From Planctomycetota bacterium (GTDB taxonomy: Bacteria > Planctomycetota > Phycisphaerae > Sedimentisphaerales > Anaerobacaceae), in assembly GCA_019456195.1 (NCBI GenBank), contig VRUK01000003.1:1-64000 (forward strand): a stretch of DNA of 64,000 nt, written 5' to 3'. The position numbers were made by a program, and so were the translations under genes. Below, piece after piece: positions 45,459 to 54,664 of the stretch. Every line of letters begins with the position of its first letter. The stretch's first letter is position 1. A model generated the notes under the pieces. It did no database searches. It saw only the letters and a program-made list of their open reading frames with translations, and was not told the DNA's origin.

Positions 45459-46274
45459 ATGTTGTGGCCAAACATTACTGACAAATTCAAAACTGACGGA
45501 TTAGAAGTGAAAAATAAAAATTCGAAAATTGAAAATTCATTCTTCAAAGTGGTATTGCTGTCGGGAAAGAATCCAAAATCAAATCACACCGCCTTTACCC
45601 TCGTTGAATTGCTCGTTGTCATAGCAATCATTGCCCTTTTGCTTTCCATTCTAATGCCTTCGCTTAGAAAAGCCAAATCTATGGCCGCACGTCTTACCTG
45701 CGCCCACAACCTAAAGCAGATTAGCCTGGCCGTGGACTTCTACCTCAATGAAAATGATCATTTTTATCCCAGCGCGCAGGACCCTGTCTCGATTGAACCG
45801 CCCTACTGGCTGTGGATGGGTCGTGGCTGGCGGTTCCTTGTCGAGCCGTATATCGGCGTCAAAATCGATCCGAATAATCCTTCAATTCTGTTCTGTTCGC
45901 AGGACAGAACTTCCAAACAAAAATTCGAGTCCACCAGTTACGCCTATTCGATGGCATTTTACCATAGCCCTGAGCAGATTGACGATATGAACAGCCCTGC
46001 CGACACCTACGCAACTCCTGTGCCCTCGATACCCCAGCGAAACCTGGATGTATTAAATCCCGCCGGAAAAATTCTCATCGGCGAATGGCTCAGCAGTCAT
46101 GCCCCCGTCGCTAACGACCCCGGATGGTGGACCTGGGAAGGAAGCAGGAATTTCCTTTTCGCAGACGGCCACATACGTTACCTCAAAGCAAAAAAAATCC
46201 GCCCCGCACAGGACGAGCTCCCCGACGCAAACCTAACAATCCACGGAATAAAAGGCACCGACTACCCACCGTAA
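45459..46274 (+). CDS. Prepilin-like protein without Hint domain
   Basis: The protein of about 271 residues has the helix FTLVELLVVIAIIALLLSILMPSL typical of planctomycete pseudopilins, then RKAKSMAARLTCAHNLKQI and a late FLFADGHI motif of H-X9-DG proteins. The leader is unusually long, and the residue before the cleavage site is Ala (SNHTA|FTLVE) where prepilin peptidases normally need Gly. The start is uncertain: ATG 45459 or GTG 45507. Its pilin part is clearly different from the two Hint-fused paralogues. Confidence 0.8.
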   Translation: MLWPNITDKFKTDGLEVKNKNSKIENSFFKVVLLSGKNPKSNHTAFTLVELLVVIAIIALLLSILMPSLRKAKSMAARLTCAHNLKQISLAVDFYLNENDHFYPSAQDPVSIEPPYWLWMGRGWRFLVEPYIGVKIDPNNPSILFCSQDRTSKQKFESTSYAYSMAFYHSPEQIDDMNSPADTYATPVPSIPQRNLDVLNPAGKILIGEWLSSHAPVANDPGWWTWEGSRNFLFADGHIRYLKAKKIRPAQDELPDANLTIHGIKGTDYPP

Positions 46275-46322
46275 TAGCATCTAAAACTGTAAATGCAACA
46301 GGTGACACCTATTTAAAACAAT

Positions 46323-46422
46323 TGTCATTGCGAGCACCTCACCTGATTCTCAGGATGTATGCAAAAGAAAATATGCAAAGAATGTCATTGCGAAGGAGCG
46401 AAGCGACTGCGGCAATCTCAAA
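46323..46422. repeat. Two copies of a TGTCATTGCGA palindromic repeat
   Basis: TGTCATTGCGAG begins at 46323, and a fuller copy, TGTCATTGCGAAGGAGCGAA and on to GGCAATCT, occupies 46383-46418, with ATTGC at 46387-46391 matching GCAAT at 46412-46416. This is a REP-like dispersed repeat common in environmental bacteria. It fills the gap between the prepilin-like gene and dapB, which converge. Confidence 0.7.
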
Positions 46423-46455
46423 CCTAACTCAAAACTCAAAACTAAACACTCAATT

Positions 46456-47247
46456 CTAAATTCCCAAAACATCACCCATTGAATACAGCCCCGGCTCTTT
46501 CCCCACAAGCCATTTCGCCGCCCGCAGCGCCCCTCTCACAAAAGTATCTCTACTGTTGGCCGTATGATTGACGGTAACCGTCTCGCCCAACGTCCCGAAT
46601 ATTACAGAGTGATCGCCGATGATGTCACCTGCCCGCACCGCGTGCATACCGATAGTGCCCTTTTGCCGAAGGCTCTCTCCGCTTCTGCCGTGGGTTAGTG
46701 TTGTCTCGATGTCCCTTCCTGTCGCCTCGCAGATATTCTCAGCCAGCGTAAGAGCACTGCCGCTCGGCGCGTCTTTCTTAAAGCGATGATGCTGCTCTGT
46801 TATCTCTATATCATATTCATCGCCGAGCATCGTTGCGACCTTCCCGACAAGATTGAAAAGAACATTCATTCCAACACTCATATTGGTGCCGTATATAATA
46901 GGAATTGTTTTAGATGCCGCTGTAAACTTCTCCCGCTGCGAACTGCTCAGCCCCGTAGTCCCCGATACCAAAGCCAATTTATTCTCAAGGCAGTAATCCA
47001 GCGTCTCATCCGCTGCTTCAGCTAACGAAAAATCAATAGCCACCTCACTACCAGTTGGAAAAGTATCAGTCAGCTTAATATCAATAGCCCCCGCCCCAGC
47101 CAGAATACCCGCATCTTTACCTACATCCGGATGACCCTGTCTTTCCACCGCCCCGGCTATATCAAACTGACCCGACTCGACCGCTAAAGCAACAATCCGC
47201 CTGCCCATCCTACCGGCCGCACCCACAACCACAAGCTTAGTCTTCAT
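46456..47247 (-). CDS. dapB: 4-hydroxy-tetrahydrodipicolinate reductase
   Basis: DapB (263 residues) acts in the lysine/diaminopimelate pathway. VVGAAGRMGRRIV is the NAD(P)-binding loop and EITEQHHRFKKDAPSGSAL the catalytic signature. VSGTTGLSS and the ending are also typical. It stands alone, without other dap genes. Confidence 0.96.
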   Translation of the reverse strand: MKTKLVVVGAAGRMGRRIVALAVESGQFDIAGAVERQGHPDVGKDAGILAGAGAIDIKLTDTFPTGSEVAIDFSLAEAADETLDYCLENKLALVSGTTGLSSSQREKFTAASKTIPIIYGTNMSVGMNVLFNLVGKVATMLGDEYDIEITEQHHRFKKDAPSGSALTLAENICEATGRDIETTLTHGRSGESLRQKGTIGMHAVRAGDIIGDHSVIFGTLGETVTVNHTANSRDTFVRGALRAAKWLVGKEPGLYSMGDVLGI

Positions 47248-47456
47248 TTCTAAAAACTCCTTACAAATCCTGACTACAAAATATGATAAAAAATATACCC
47301 CCCGTTTTGTTTAATTACAAGCCTAAACCGTTATTCTGCTTACCCCGATCTGATTGGAATAATTCCTGAGTATTGGTTTTATTGAAACCGCAGTTTATTG
47401 CCAATTGAAATAAAAAGATAGGAAGAAGGGATATCAGACATTCTTTAAGATTCACA

Positions 47457-48032
47457 CTAAAAGATATTTCTTACGTTTGTAGCGAACGGCCTGAATCCTG
47501 ATTGGCATCGGTTACACAAGATGTCTATATTAATCTTACTTGACACTCTTGCATACATTTCCCTCTGTGATATCTTGATTTGACTGTTTGCGAGCAGTTC
47601 TTCACATACTTGTTTTGGATTGCGTATAGTCTCTGGGTTGGCCTGTCTATCGATATTATAATCAAGAACTTCGGCCAATGCCTTCTCATCTGCCAGCATC
47701 CAGGCATCGAACATTCTTATCGCTACCCCCATCGCACGGGGAAATCGCGATAGTGAAGAATCCTGTGCTTCCTGAATCTGTTCAATCCTCTCCATTTCAC
47801 CATCTTCGTCGATCAGCAGTATTAATGCATCTGCGCCTCTTTTCTCAGCTTCTTTTAGCCAACGGAATGCCCTCTTAAAATAACCACTTCCTTTGCCATG
47901 AACGGCGTGAATATTCTTGTTAGATACTCGATCGAATTCGAAAACCGCATTATCTCCGCCGAGTCTTTTCAGAAGACTCTCCAGGACACCCGATAACTCA
48001 TGTTTACCCTCCGCTACAACCAGGACCCTCAT
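47457..48032 (-). CDS. TOPRIM-like DUF4276-type protein, partner of AAA ATPase
   Basis: The protein has 191 residues. The acidic pattern resembles a TOPRIM nuclease domain: VVAEGKHE with a Glu after the first strand, then ILLIDEDGE with the D-x-D type motif, and RMFDAWMLADEKAL, typical of DUF4276 proteins. It is encoded directly after an AAA ATPase with an ATGA overlap. This split ATPase/TOPRIM arrangement resembles OLD-type and AbiL- or PARIS-like defence modules. The assignment to defence is inferred. Confidence 0.7.
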   Translation of the reverse strand: MRVLVVAEGKHELSGVLESLLKRLGGDNAVFEFDRVSNKNIHAVHGKGSGYFKRAFRWLKEAEKRGADALILLIDEDGEMERIEQIQEAQDSSLSRFPRAMGVAIRMFDAWMLADEKALAEVLDYNIDRQANPETIRNPKQVCEELLANSQIKISQREMYARVSSKINIDILCNRCQSGFRPFATNVRNIF

Positions 48033-49228
48033 TCTCTGGCCCTCTCTTTTTGATCTCCCGATTCGGCGATTTTCATATCACCTTCAGAAGTCCAAATTTC
48101 ACCAAGAGTAAAGACATTAAGTTGTTGCATTACCGTAAGACTATCGGACAATCTGGTAGTCTTTATTTCGCCGGTTTCCATCTTAGTGCAGAGAGTAACT
48201 TCTTCGGGTTTGAACAAATCAAGTCCATAAGGCGAATGGGTCGTAAGGACTACCTGTGTGTGCGGCTGTTCATGTACTAAATTACGCAGAATTTCAAGGA
48301 TATCACGTAACCGCTTCGGATGAATGCCATTCTCCGGTTCTTCAACAAGCAGTAACCTCGGCGGTTTCGGAAGGTAGAGGATTGACAGATAGGCTAAGAC
48401 AAGGAGAGTACCATCGGACGCTTGAGAGGCTGGCACTAATTGGCCACTCCCTTTCAACTCGAAATATAATCCCTTGCCATCCGTCTTATTTAACATTGTC
48501 ACCTGTTCAGGATCATCGACAGGGGCACGATAAGCCTTTTCCGGTATGAGCTTAATTGATTTGATATGAGGAAATACCTTTTTGAATCGTTCTTCAAGTT
48601 TAACGAATCGGTCTCGGTCGAAACTCCATATCTCATCTAAACATAAAGTTAAGCCGAAACCATTAGGTTCCATCCTAAATCGACGCTTGGAGTCGGGCGC
48701 AACCGGCAACGCCAGAAATGAGGGATCAAAACGATAATAATGCACTCCACTTAGGAGTTCTTGAACACGTTTAAGTTCGTCACTATTAGGGTGAGACTTA
48801 GATGGTCTATCTAAATGGCGCTTTACAAAGGTACTGTTCGATTGATTGCCTAAGTCTATATGTCCTGCTTGATTGCCCAATTCGAGACGTTCCACTCCTA
48901 TGACAAATTCCTTCATTATCACCGCTTGTCTATCACGCATTCCAAACTGAACACTTATTCCATAACCAGTTATGGCATCATCATCAAAATCCACGTCGAT
49001 TTCTACAGGTAAATCCGAATGTCCATTCCAGACGAGTTCTTTATCTTTCCATGAACCTAAAAACGCTTGGGCTAGCCCGTGATCCACACTTCGACATAAT
49101 GCAGCGAGCACATCGAGTACGCTTGTCTTGCCTGAATCATTTGGTCCAATCAAAACATGGATAGGTGTCAACTCTATCTCAATCTCTCGGAGCGCCTTAA
49201 AGTTCTTGACTCTTAATCTCTTAATCAT
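48029..49228 (-). CDS. AAA ATPase (OLD/AAA_21-like), candidate defence module
   Basis: The protein of 399 residues is an ABC/SMC-like ATPase. Walker A is GPNDSGKTS near residue 30, Walker B LLLVEEPENGIHP and the switch His is in VLTTHSPYGLDLF. The first line, MIKRLRVKNFKALREIEIEL, is typical of the RecF/OLD group. It lacks its own nuclease domain, which is encoded by the overlapping downstream gene. About 950 bases upstream hold no gene, only repeats and low-complexity sequence. Confidence 0.88.
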   Translation of the reverse strand: MIKRLRVKNFKALREIEIELTPIHVLIGPNDSGKTSVLDVLAALCRSVDHGLAQAFLGSWKDKELVWNGHSDLPVEIDVDFDDDAITGYGISVQFGMRDRQAVIMKEFVIGVERLELGNQAGHIDLGNQSNSTFVKRHLDRPSKSHPNSDELKRVQELLSGVHYYRFDPSFLALPVAPDSKRRFRMEPNGFGLTLCLDEIWSFDRDRFVKLEERFKKVFPHIKSIKLIPEKAYRAPVDDPEQVTMLNKTDGKGLYFELKGSGQLVPASQASDGTLLVLAYLSILYLPKPPRLLLVEEPENGIHPKRLRDILEILRNLVHEQPHTQVVLTTHSPYGLDLFKPEEVTLCTKMETGEIKTTRLSDSLTVMQQLNVFTLGEIWTSEGDMKIAESGDQKERARE

Positions 49229-50185
49229 CTCTTTTGCTCTTTGCGAAAAATATATGGATATTTATACAAAATTTATCTTTTTGTGCCGCTACAATCTCAA
49301 GTTACATTTCTGTTTCAGTGCTGATTATCATTAATATTCCTGCTAATGTCAAACTTTATGACCTAAATTGTTTGGAATTCCGCAGTAAAACAGAAGGGGT
49401 AGTTTCTCCAGTCCATAGTGAATTAAAGGGTGAAAATAAGACATCCTCATAGCCGCCTATTTTTTGAGATCACCACACACAATGTTATTATCCCACATTC
49501 ACCACCGTATCCACTCCTTCAACTCATCCATACCTCGAAAAATCTTGCAATTTTCAGTCAAAAACGCTCACTCTCAAAAACAAAAATAAAATATTTCAAA
49601 ATTTTTTATCTCCTTTTTCCACATCGAGTTACAAGAATACAGCATCGAAATTCGAGACTTTTTTCGACTCAAAAGTGCACACTCCTCTAATTATAGAGGC
49701 GCTCTTTTTCTGCCCTCACTAAATAGTCAATAATTAATATTAATTAGAAAGGCATGGCCATTTCGCACATAAACTTAGAGTTTATCCAAATGACCGTCTC
49801 GTTAAGAGGCCGAGCGAAAAGTTCGAGGCCAGGGCGGCAGGTCAAAAAGGCTCGCAAGCGTAGCCTAAGCTACTCTGAGAACGTTTTTGCACCGACAACG
49901 CAGGCATCGGGCTTTGCAGCTGGCCGCAATAGAGAGGGGTATTTGGATACACTCTACAACTGTAGAGATAGCTCTACAAATCAGACCCTTTTATGCAAAA
50001 CAAACCCAATTTCGGAAATGATAAAATGAACATAAACACTTTTATAACAATGAGATATGCAAATTTGAACGCTTGGCGGGGGTGCAAAAACAAACCCAAT
50101 TCAAAGCCAATAAAGCCAAAAACAAACCCAATTCAAACCCAATTAAAGCCAAAACAAACCCAATTCTAATTGGCATTTAATCTTA
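49229..50185. other. Gene-poor, AT-rich stretch with palindromes
   Basis: I see no convincing gene here. Short palindromes are CCTCTAATTATAGAGG at 49684-49699, before a T-rich tract, and GTAGCCTAAGCTAC at 49860-49873. An ORF at 49754-50029 runs through the latter and has no recognisable features. The last 200 bases hold the AAACAAACCCAATT repeats described separately. Confidence 0.6.
49993..50169 (+). repeat. AAACAAACCCAATT low-complexity repeat with open frame
   Basis: AAACAAACCCAATT or close variants occur about five times between 49997 and 50166, mixed with AAAGCCAAT. One frame from ATG 49993 is open for 58 codons and reads N-K-P-N and K-T-N-P-I repeats. I recall similar tails on predicted planctomycete proteins, which suggests a dispersed repeat family, but that is memory and not a search. 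I do not regard it as an ordinary gene. Confidence 0.5.
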
Positions 50186-51481
50186 TCAAAGTCTCCACGG
50201 TGCGCGCAAAGCTCTCGCTCTCATCTTGTCCGCTTCCGGGTCATTCAAAAATCGTTCTTTTTCAGGGTCCCACTTCAGCGGCCGTTTCAGCCAGTACGCG
50301 ATATTACCCAAATGACAGACCGTAATAGATCGACACCCAACCTCGGCGTCGCTGGCCGGCCTTTTGCGCGTTTTAATGCACTGCAGAAAATTATCCGGAT
50401 GATTTATACTTTCGTACAGATGTATTTCATCCCGGCCGATTTGTTGTCTGAGAAGACTCTCCGGCTTCGTTATCAAATGGTCCCGGCTGACCTCAATCAT
50501 CCCCTTGGTCCCCGTAAACAAAACACCCGGCACGTTCTTGCTAATCGGGCCGCGTGTCATAATTGTACCGTTGGCATATTTATAGGTGAGCACCTTGTAA
50601 TCCTTGCCGTCCGGCGGAATAATCTCTACCGGCCCGCTTTCATCCATCCCCATCGCCCACTGAGCCGTATCGAACATATGAGCACCCCAGTTGGTCATCT
50701 CTCCGCCAGAATAATCTCGATAGCCCATCCATCCCCCAGGCGCAATCTTCGATGTGTAAGTCCTCCACGGTGTCGGCCCGAGCCACATATTCCAGTCAAG
50801 CCACTCCGGCTCCGGCTCACCCGGTGCATTACACGACCACGCAGGCGGCCCGCCGACATTGACCGTTATCGATTTTATATCTCCGATATACCCGTTACGA
50901 ACCAGCTCGCCAGCAACCCGAAATTCCCGCCACGAGCGCTGCTGAGTACCCGTCTGGAATATCCGCCCGTATCTTTTGACCGTATCGGCCATCTCTCTGG
51001 CCTGCCTGATAGTAAGCGACATCGGCTTCTCGCAGTAAACGTCCTTCCCCGCCTTGACCGCCGCGATGGATGTCAGAACGTGCCAGTGGTCCGGCGTAGC
51101 AACCAATACCGCGTCGATATCACTCCTCGCCGTAAGCTCCCTGAAATCATTATAACTCGCGCAGTTGTCGTTGCCGTAATGTTTATTGACAATACCGACG
51201 CCGCGATTGCGATTGTTGGCGTTAACATCACAGATAGCGACAAACTGCACCTCTGGCTTACTCAGGAAACCGCCGCCCTGCACCCATATTCCCCCGCCGA
51301 CGTGCCGTGTCCCCTGTCCTCCGACACCGATAGCGCCCATCACAATCCTGTTACTCGGCGCAACCGCCCCCGCATTGCCCATCGCCGAAGATGCTACCAA
51401 ATAGGGAAAGCCGATCGCTGCTGCGGACGTTCCCGCTGCTTGCTTCAAAAATTGACGTCGATTAATTCCTCTTGCCTTCAT
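50186..51481 (-). CDS. Gfo/Idh/MocA oxidoreductase with Tat signal
   Basis: The protein has 431 residues. MKARGINRRQFLKQAAGTSA is a twin-arginine signal ending around V-A-S-S-A. The nucleotide-binding start GAIGVGGQGTRHVG and the catalytic CEKPMSL follow, with GWMGYRDYSGGEMTNWGAHM typical of the planctomycete/Bacteroidetes GH109-like or sugar-dehydrogenase group. These enzymes act on sugars with NAD, often tightly bound. It lies downstream of a paralogue on the same strand with 45 bases between them. Confidence 0.92.
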   Translation of the reverse strand: MKARGINRRQFLKQAAGTSAAAIGFPYLVASSAMGNAGAVAPSNRIVMGAIGVGGQGTRHVGGGIWVQGGGFLSKPEVQFVAICDVNANNRNRGVGIVNKHYGNDNCASYNDFRELTARSDIDAVLVATPDHWHVLTSIAAVKAGKDVYCEKPMSLTIRQAREMADTVKRYGRIFQTGTQQRSWREFRVAGELVRNGYIGDIKSITVNVGGPPAWSCNAPGEPEPEWLDWNMWLGPTPWRTYTSKIAPGGWMGYRDYSGGEMTNWGAHMFDTAQWAMGMDESGPVEIIPPDGKDYKVLTYKYANGTIMTRGPISKNVPGVLFTGTKGMIEVSRDHLITKPESLLRQQIGRDEIHLYESINHPDNFLQCIKTRKRPASDAEVGCRSITVCHLGNIAYWLKRPLKWDPEKERFLNDPEADKMRARALRAPWRL

Positions 51482-51512
51482 AAAAAATGCTCCGTTTTTC
51501 TCTTACTATTAA

Positions 51513-51529
51513 TCAATAATCATTTATCA
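51513..51529. repeat. 17-base AT motif repeated after a stop codon elsewhere
   Basis: TCAATAATCATTTATCA here includes the stop codon of the minus-strand gene ending at 51527. The identical 17 bases occur at 56670-56686, just beyond the end of ppdK, and a partial copy (GATAAATGATTATTTG) near 60193. It may be a dispersed 3' UTR element or just AT-rich drift. Confidence 0.4.
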
Positions 51530-52816
51530 GAATTTCCACGGCGCCCGCATGGCCCGCGTAAGCATATTGTTTGCCGCCGAATCATTAATAAAACGTTCGG
51601 CCTTCGGGTCCCATTTAAGTTTTCGCCCCAATTTCATCGCAATATTACCCAGGTGACAAACACTGGCCGAACGGTGCCCGATCTCCGCCGTGCAAATTGT
51701 GTCCTTGCGGCTCTTAATGCAATCCAGGAAGTTCTGCTTGTGGTCTTTGCTCTCGTACAGGTGAATCTCATCCGGCCCGATTACGCTCGTCAGAAGCGAC
51801 TTCGGCTCGGCGTTTATCTTGTTGCGTGTTACATCAACCCAGCCTTGTGTCCCTTCGAAACGTGTATGCCCGCTGCCGCTTTTAAGAAACAATTTTACGC
51901 CGTTAGCGTATGTGTACTCGATGTCCTCGTTCTGAGCGGTCGTAAACAATCCCGTCTTTGGAAAATCGCCGCGCCCGACAATCTCGACTGGCCCGGTATC
52001 GTCCGCTCCGTTGCCCCACTGTGCAATATCGAGATAATGAGCGCCCCAGTTGGTCATCTGGCCCTCGGAATAGTCCAGAATAAAACGGAACTGATAGTGA
52101 CATCGCTGCGTCGTATAAGGCTCCCGCGGCGCAGGCCCAAGCCACATATCATAATCGAATCCTTCCGGCACCGGCTCGGCCTCCCACGTCGGCGGGCATT
52201 TACGATTATTACCGTGAATCCCGACCCTCATAGTATGCAGCTTGCCGATCCGGCCGTTGCGCACCAGCTCGCACGCGAAACGAAACTCACTGCCCGAACG
52301 CTGCTGAGAGCCCGTCTGAAAAACACGCCCGTATCGCCTGGCCTCATCGGCAAGGACACGCCCTTCGCCTATGGTCAAAGTCAAAGGTTTCTCACAAAAC
52401 ACATCCTTACCACTCCGCACCGCCGCAATCGAAATCGGCACGTGCCAGTGGTCTGGCGCCGCGACTGATACCGCGTCGATATCATCCCGGGCCAATACTT
52501 CACGAAAGTCTGTGTAAGAAAAGGCCGGAGCAAGACCAGCTATCTGACGTGCTCTTTCCCGGTGTCCGGCATCTGCATCGCACACCGCAACAACCTCGCA
52601 GCCCGATTTGCCTCTGAATCCCTTCATATTGCCCGTTCCCTGACCTCCCAGACCAATACAACCCATCGTGATGCGGTTGCTCGGCGCCCCTGCTCCGAAC
52701 ACGGAAGAAGGAACGATTACAGGCCACGCTATGGCCGCCCCCGCAGCAGCCGCTGAACTCTTCAAAAATTCCCTGCGGCTCACAGTTGCAGCCCGTTTGC
52801 TTCGTCTGCTGTTCAT
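51527..52816 (-). CDS. Gfo/Idh/MocA oxidoreductase with Tat signal
   Basis: This paralogue of the neighbouring gene has 429 residues. A Tat signal (RRSKRAATVSRREFLKSSAA) leads into GCIGLGGQGTGNM and the catalytic CEKPLTL, followed by YSEGQMTNWGAHYLDIAQW. It probably converts a sugar or sugar derivative outside the cytoplasm together with the double DUF1080 protein encoded just upstream, which is how such genes are commonly grouped in planctomycetes. A 718-codon ORF on the opposite strand spans both genes but is only a shadow. Confidence 0.92.
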   Translation of the reverse strand: MNSRRSKRAATVSRREFLKSSAAAAGAAIAWPVIVPSSVFGAGAPSNRITMGCIGLGGQGTGNMKGFRGKSGCEVVAVCDADAGHRERARQIAGLAPAFSYTDFREVLARDDIDAVSVAAPDHWHVPISIAAVRSGKDVFCEKPLTLTIGEGRVLADEARRYGRVFQTGSQQRSGSEFRFACELVRNGRIGKLHTMRVGIHGNNRKCPPTWEAEPVPEGFDYDMWLGPAPREPYTTQRCHYQFRFILDYSEGQMTNWGAHYLDIAQWGNGADDTGPVEIVGRGDFPKTGLFTTAQNEDIEYTYANGVKLFLKSGSGHTRFEGTQGWVDVTRNKINAEPKSLLTSVIGPDEIHLYESKDHKQNFLDCIKSRKDTICTAEIGHRSASVCHLGNIAMKLGRKLKWDPKAERFINDSAANNMLTRAMRAPWKF

Positions 52817-52854
52817 TGCGTCTTCCCTTTGAGCTTTGCCTGTTTCTCGGAAAA

Positions 52855-54177
52855 CTATTTAAGAGTTTTTATTCTCAAATTGCGAAATGCCAGCTTGTCG
52901 CCGTGCCCGCAAAAAGCGATAAAACCCTTCTTCCGTTTCAGACCCGGATGTTCGTTTCCATCCATAGTCTTGGGCGTACTCGCTTCCTTGATGTTCGCAT
53001 CGACAATCGTCGTGCCATTGAGCTTGATCGTTATCTGCTTGCCTTTGGCGATTACTTCCTCGTAATTCCAGTCGCCAACGGGCTTGAGATATCCGACCTT
53101 CGCCGGAACAACACCATAAATTGACCCATGAAACTGATAAGGCTTAAGGTTCTTATACTTAGCCGCCGTATTATCCAATATCTGCAGTTCCATCCCATGG
53201 TACGCCGCATTTTCCCCCAGCGGCGCGCGAATACCAAGCCCGTTATTCGCCCCTGGTGTAAGCTTAAACTCGAACCGCATTATGAAATTGCCGTACTCTT
53301 TCGCCGTATAAAGATTACCGCCGCCAAGCTCCGGCTCAACGGAAATCGTGCCGTCCTTAACCACGTAACCTTTCGTATTACCCTGCCAGCCTGTCAGGTT
53401 CTCACCGTTAAACAGCGTCACAAAGCCGTCCGCCTCTTCCTGCTCGGTAAGTTCGTTCGTTATCTCACGAATAAACACATTCCTGAAATAAAGTCGGCTG
53501 CCGTGCGATTGAAGCTCTATCTGCTCGCTCGGATAAATCGGCTTGTCCCGCTCCCAGTAATTGTCCATCACCACGTTATTCACCACCTTCACGCCGTTCA
53601 GATACACCGTCACCTTTTCTCCCCTCATAACAATCCTGAACGTGTTCCACTGGCCGACCGGCCTGTCCGCGACTCTATCCGGCTTGCTTGGGCCCTTTTT
53701 GTTATTATACAATCCGCCCGAACCGACCTGCGCGCCGACTCTTCTGAGCGATGTGTCCCATATCTGTACCTGTGGTGATCCACGAAGATATATCCCGCTG
53801 TCGCCGCCCTTCTCTATCTTCCAATCGACTAACATCTCGAAATCGCTGTAGTCCCTTGCAGTACAAAGGCTGTGTCCTTTCCCATCAAAGAAAAGCGCAC
53901 CATCGACCACCTTCCAGTTTGCCCGCATTTCCTCATCCGCCTTGGCCTGTGCCTTTGCCAATTCTTCCCGGCTCATTTCACGCCGGCTTTTCGGACTGCC
54001 GACCAGCCCCTTCCAGCCCGTAAGGTCCTCGCCATTAAACAGAGCCACGAAACCCTTTGGCGGCTTGTTCAATTCACGCCCCTCTACGCTCGTTGCTCCG
54101 TACCCGAGGCAAACCAAAACAGTCAAAAGTAAAAGAGTACTTAACATTAGGTTTGATTTAGACTTGCTTTTCATCAT
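52855..54177 (-). CDS. Secreted protein with two DUF1080 domains
   Basis: The protein has about 440 residues. A signal peptide (LMLSTLLLLTVLVCLGYG) is followed by two copies of the DUF1080 / 3-keto-disaccharide hydrolase domain, each with the LFNGEDLTGW or LFNGENLTGW motif (near residues 45 and 255). DUF1080 proteins bind or hydrolyse oxidised disaccharides and often travel with Gfo/Idh/MocA proteins that make the keto group, as here. I start at ATG 54177 because AAGGAAAG precedes it; the ATG at 54195 is an alternative. Confidence 0.9.
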   Translation of the reverse strand: MMKSKSKSNLMLSTLLLLTVLVCLGYGATSVEGRELNKPPKGFVALFNGEDLTGWKGLVGSPKSRREMSREELAKAQAKADEEMRANWKVVDGALFFDGKGHSLCTARDYSDFEMLVDWKIEKGGDSGIYLRGSPQVQIWDTSLRRVGAQVGSGGLYNNKKGPSKPDRVADRPVGQWNTFRIVMRGEKVTVYLNGVKVVNNVVMDNYWERDKPIYPSEQIELQSHGSRLYFRNVFIREITNELTEQEEADGFVTLFNGENLTGWQGNTKGYVVKDGTISVEPELGGGNLYTAKEYGNFIMRFEFKLTPGANNGLGIRAPLGENAAYHGMELQILDNTAAKYKNLKPYQFHGSIYGVVPAKVGYLKPVGDWNYEEVIAKGKQITIKLNGTTIVDANIKEASTPKTMDGNEHPGLKRKKGFIAFCGHGDKLAFRNLRIKTLK

Positions 54178-54317
54178 TTTTGCTTTCCTTTCCATAATAT
54201 GCTTATTCTTATTGATGTCATGAAATGAAAATTACCTTCCATCCTTCACTTCGCCCGAACTCTCCTCATAACTTCGATAGCACCAGGCGCTTGACCAAAA
54301 TCGCGCTCGTAAAAAAG

Positions 54318-54392
54318 GGTGAAAGAGGGGACTCGAACCCCCGACCCCTGGATCCACAATCCAGTGCTCTAACCACCTGAGCTACTCTCACC
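54318..54392 (-). tRNA. tRNA-His (anticodon GTG)
   Basis: On the minus strand the acceptor is eight pairs, GGTGAGAG with CTTTCACC (one G-U), including an encoded G at position -1 opposite C73, the identity mark of tRNA-His. The anticodon loop sequence GGATTGTGGATCC gives GTG. The T arm is GGGGGTTCGAGTCCCCT. CCA is not encoded. The flanking gaps (54178-54317 and 54393-54664) hold no gene I can support. Confidence 0.95.
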
Positions 54393-54664
54393 ATTACTCT
54401 TTCCCCCCCGCCCAAAAACCAATTATATCATCCTTGCCCTCTTACGTCAATGCCCGTCTTTGTCGGTTTTTCTCGCAAAATCTCTTGAAAAATTGCCCAA
54501 TTTATGTCATAATACACCCAAAATGGAGTTTTAACGTGATACATCTAATAAAACCTGACCTGTAATCTCTTAAAGTTGCTATCACCCACGGCAGTTCTGA
54601 GCGAGGAGAAACCAAGTACGGCAATTTTGCTCTTTGCATTTTGATTTTTAATTTGTTTCTTACC

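Noticed and set aside
45417-46422. CRISPR-like repeats
   Set aside because: The repeats here are single REP-like palindromes of two types without regular spacing or cas genes.
49754-50029. ORF of 91 codons before the repeat array
   Set aside because: No ribosome-binding site, no recognisable domain, Arg/Ser-rich shadow-like sequence over a palindrome, and it ends inside low-complexity repeats.
50312-52468. A 718-codon plus-strand ORF across two minus-strand genes
   Set aside because: It is antisense to two clear Gfo/Idh/MocA genes whose codon bias keeps the opposite frame open. Its translation is rich in Arg, His and Pro and matches no family.
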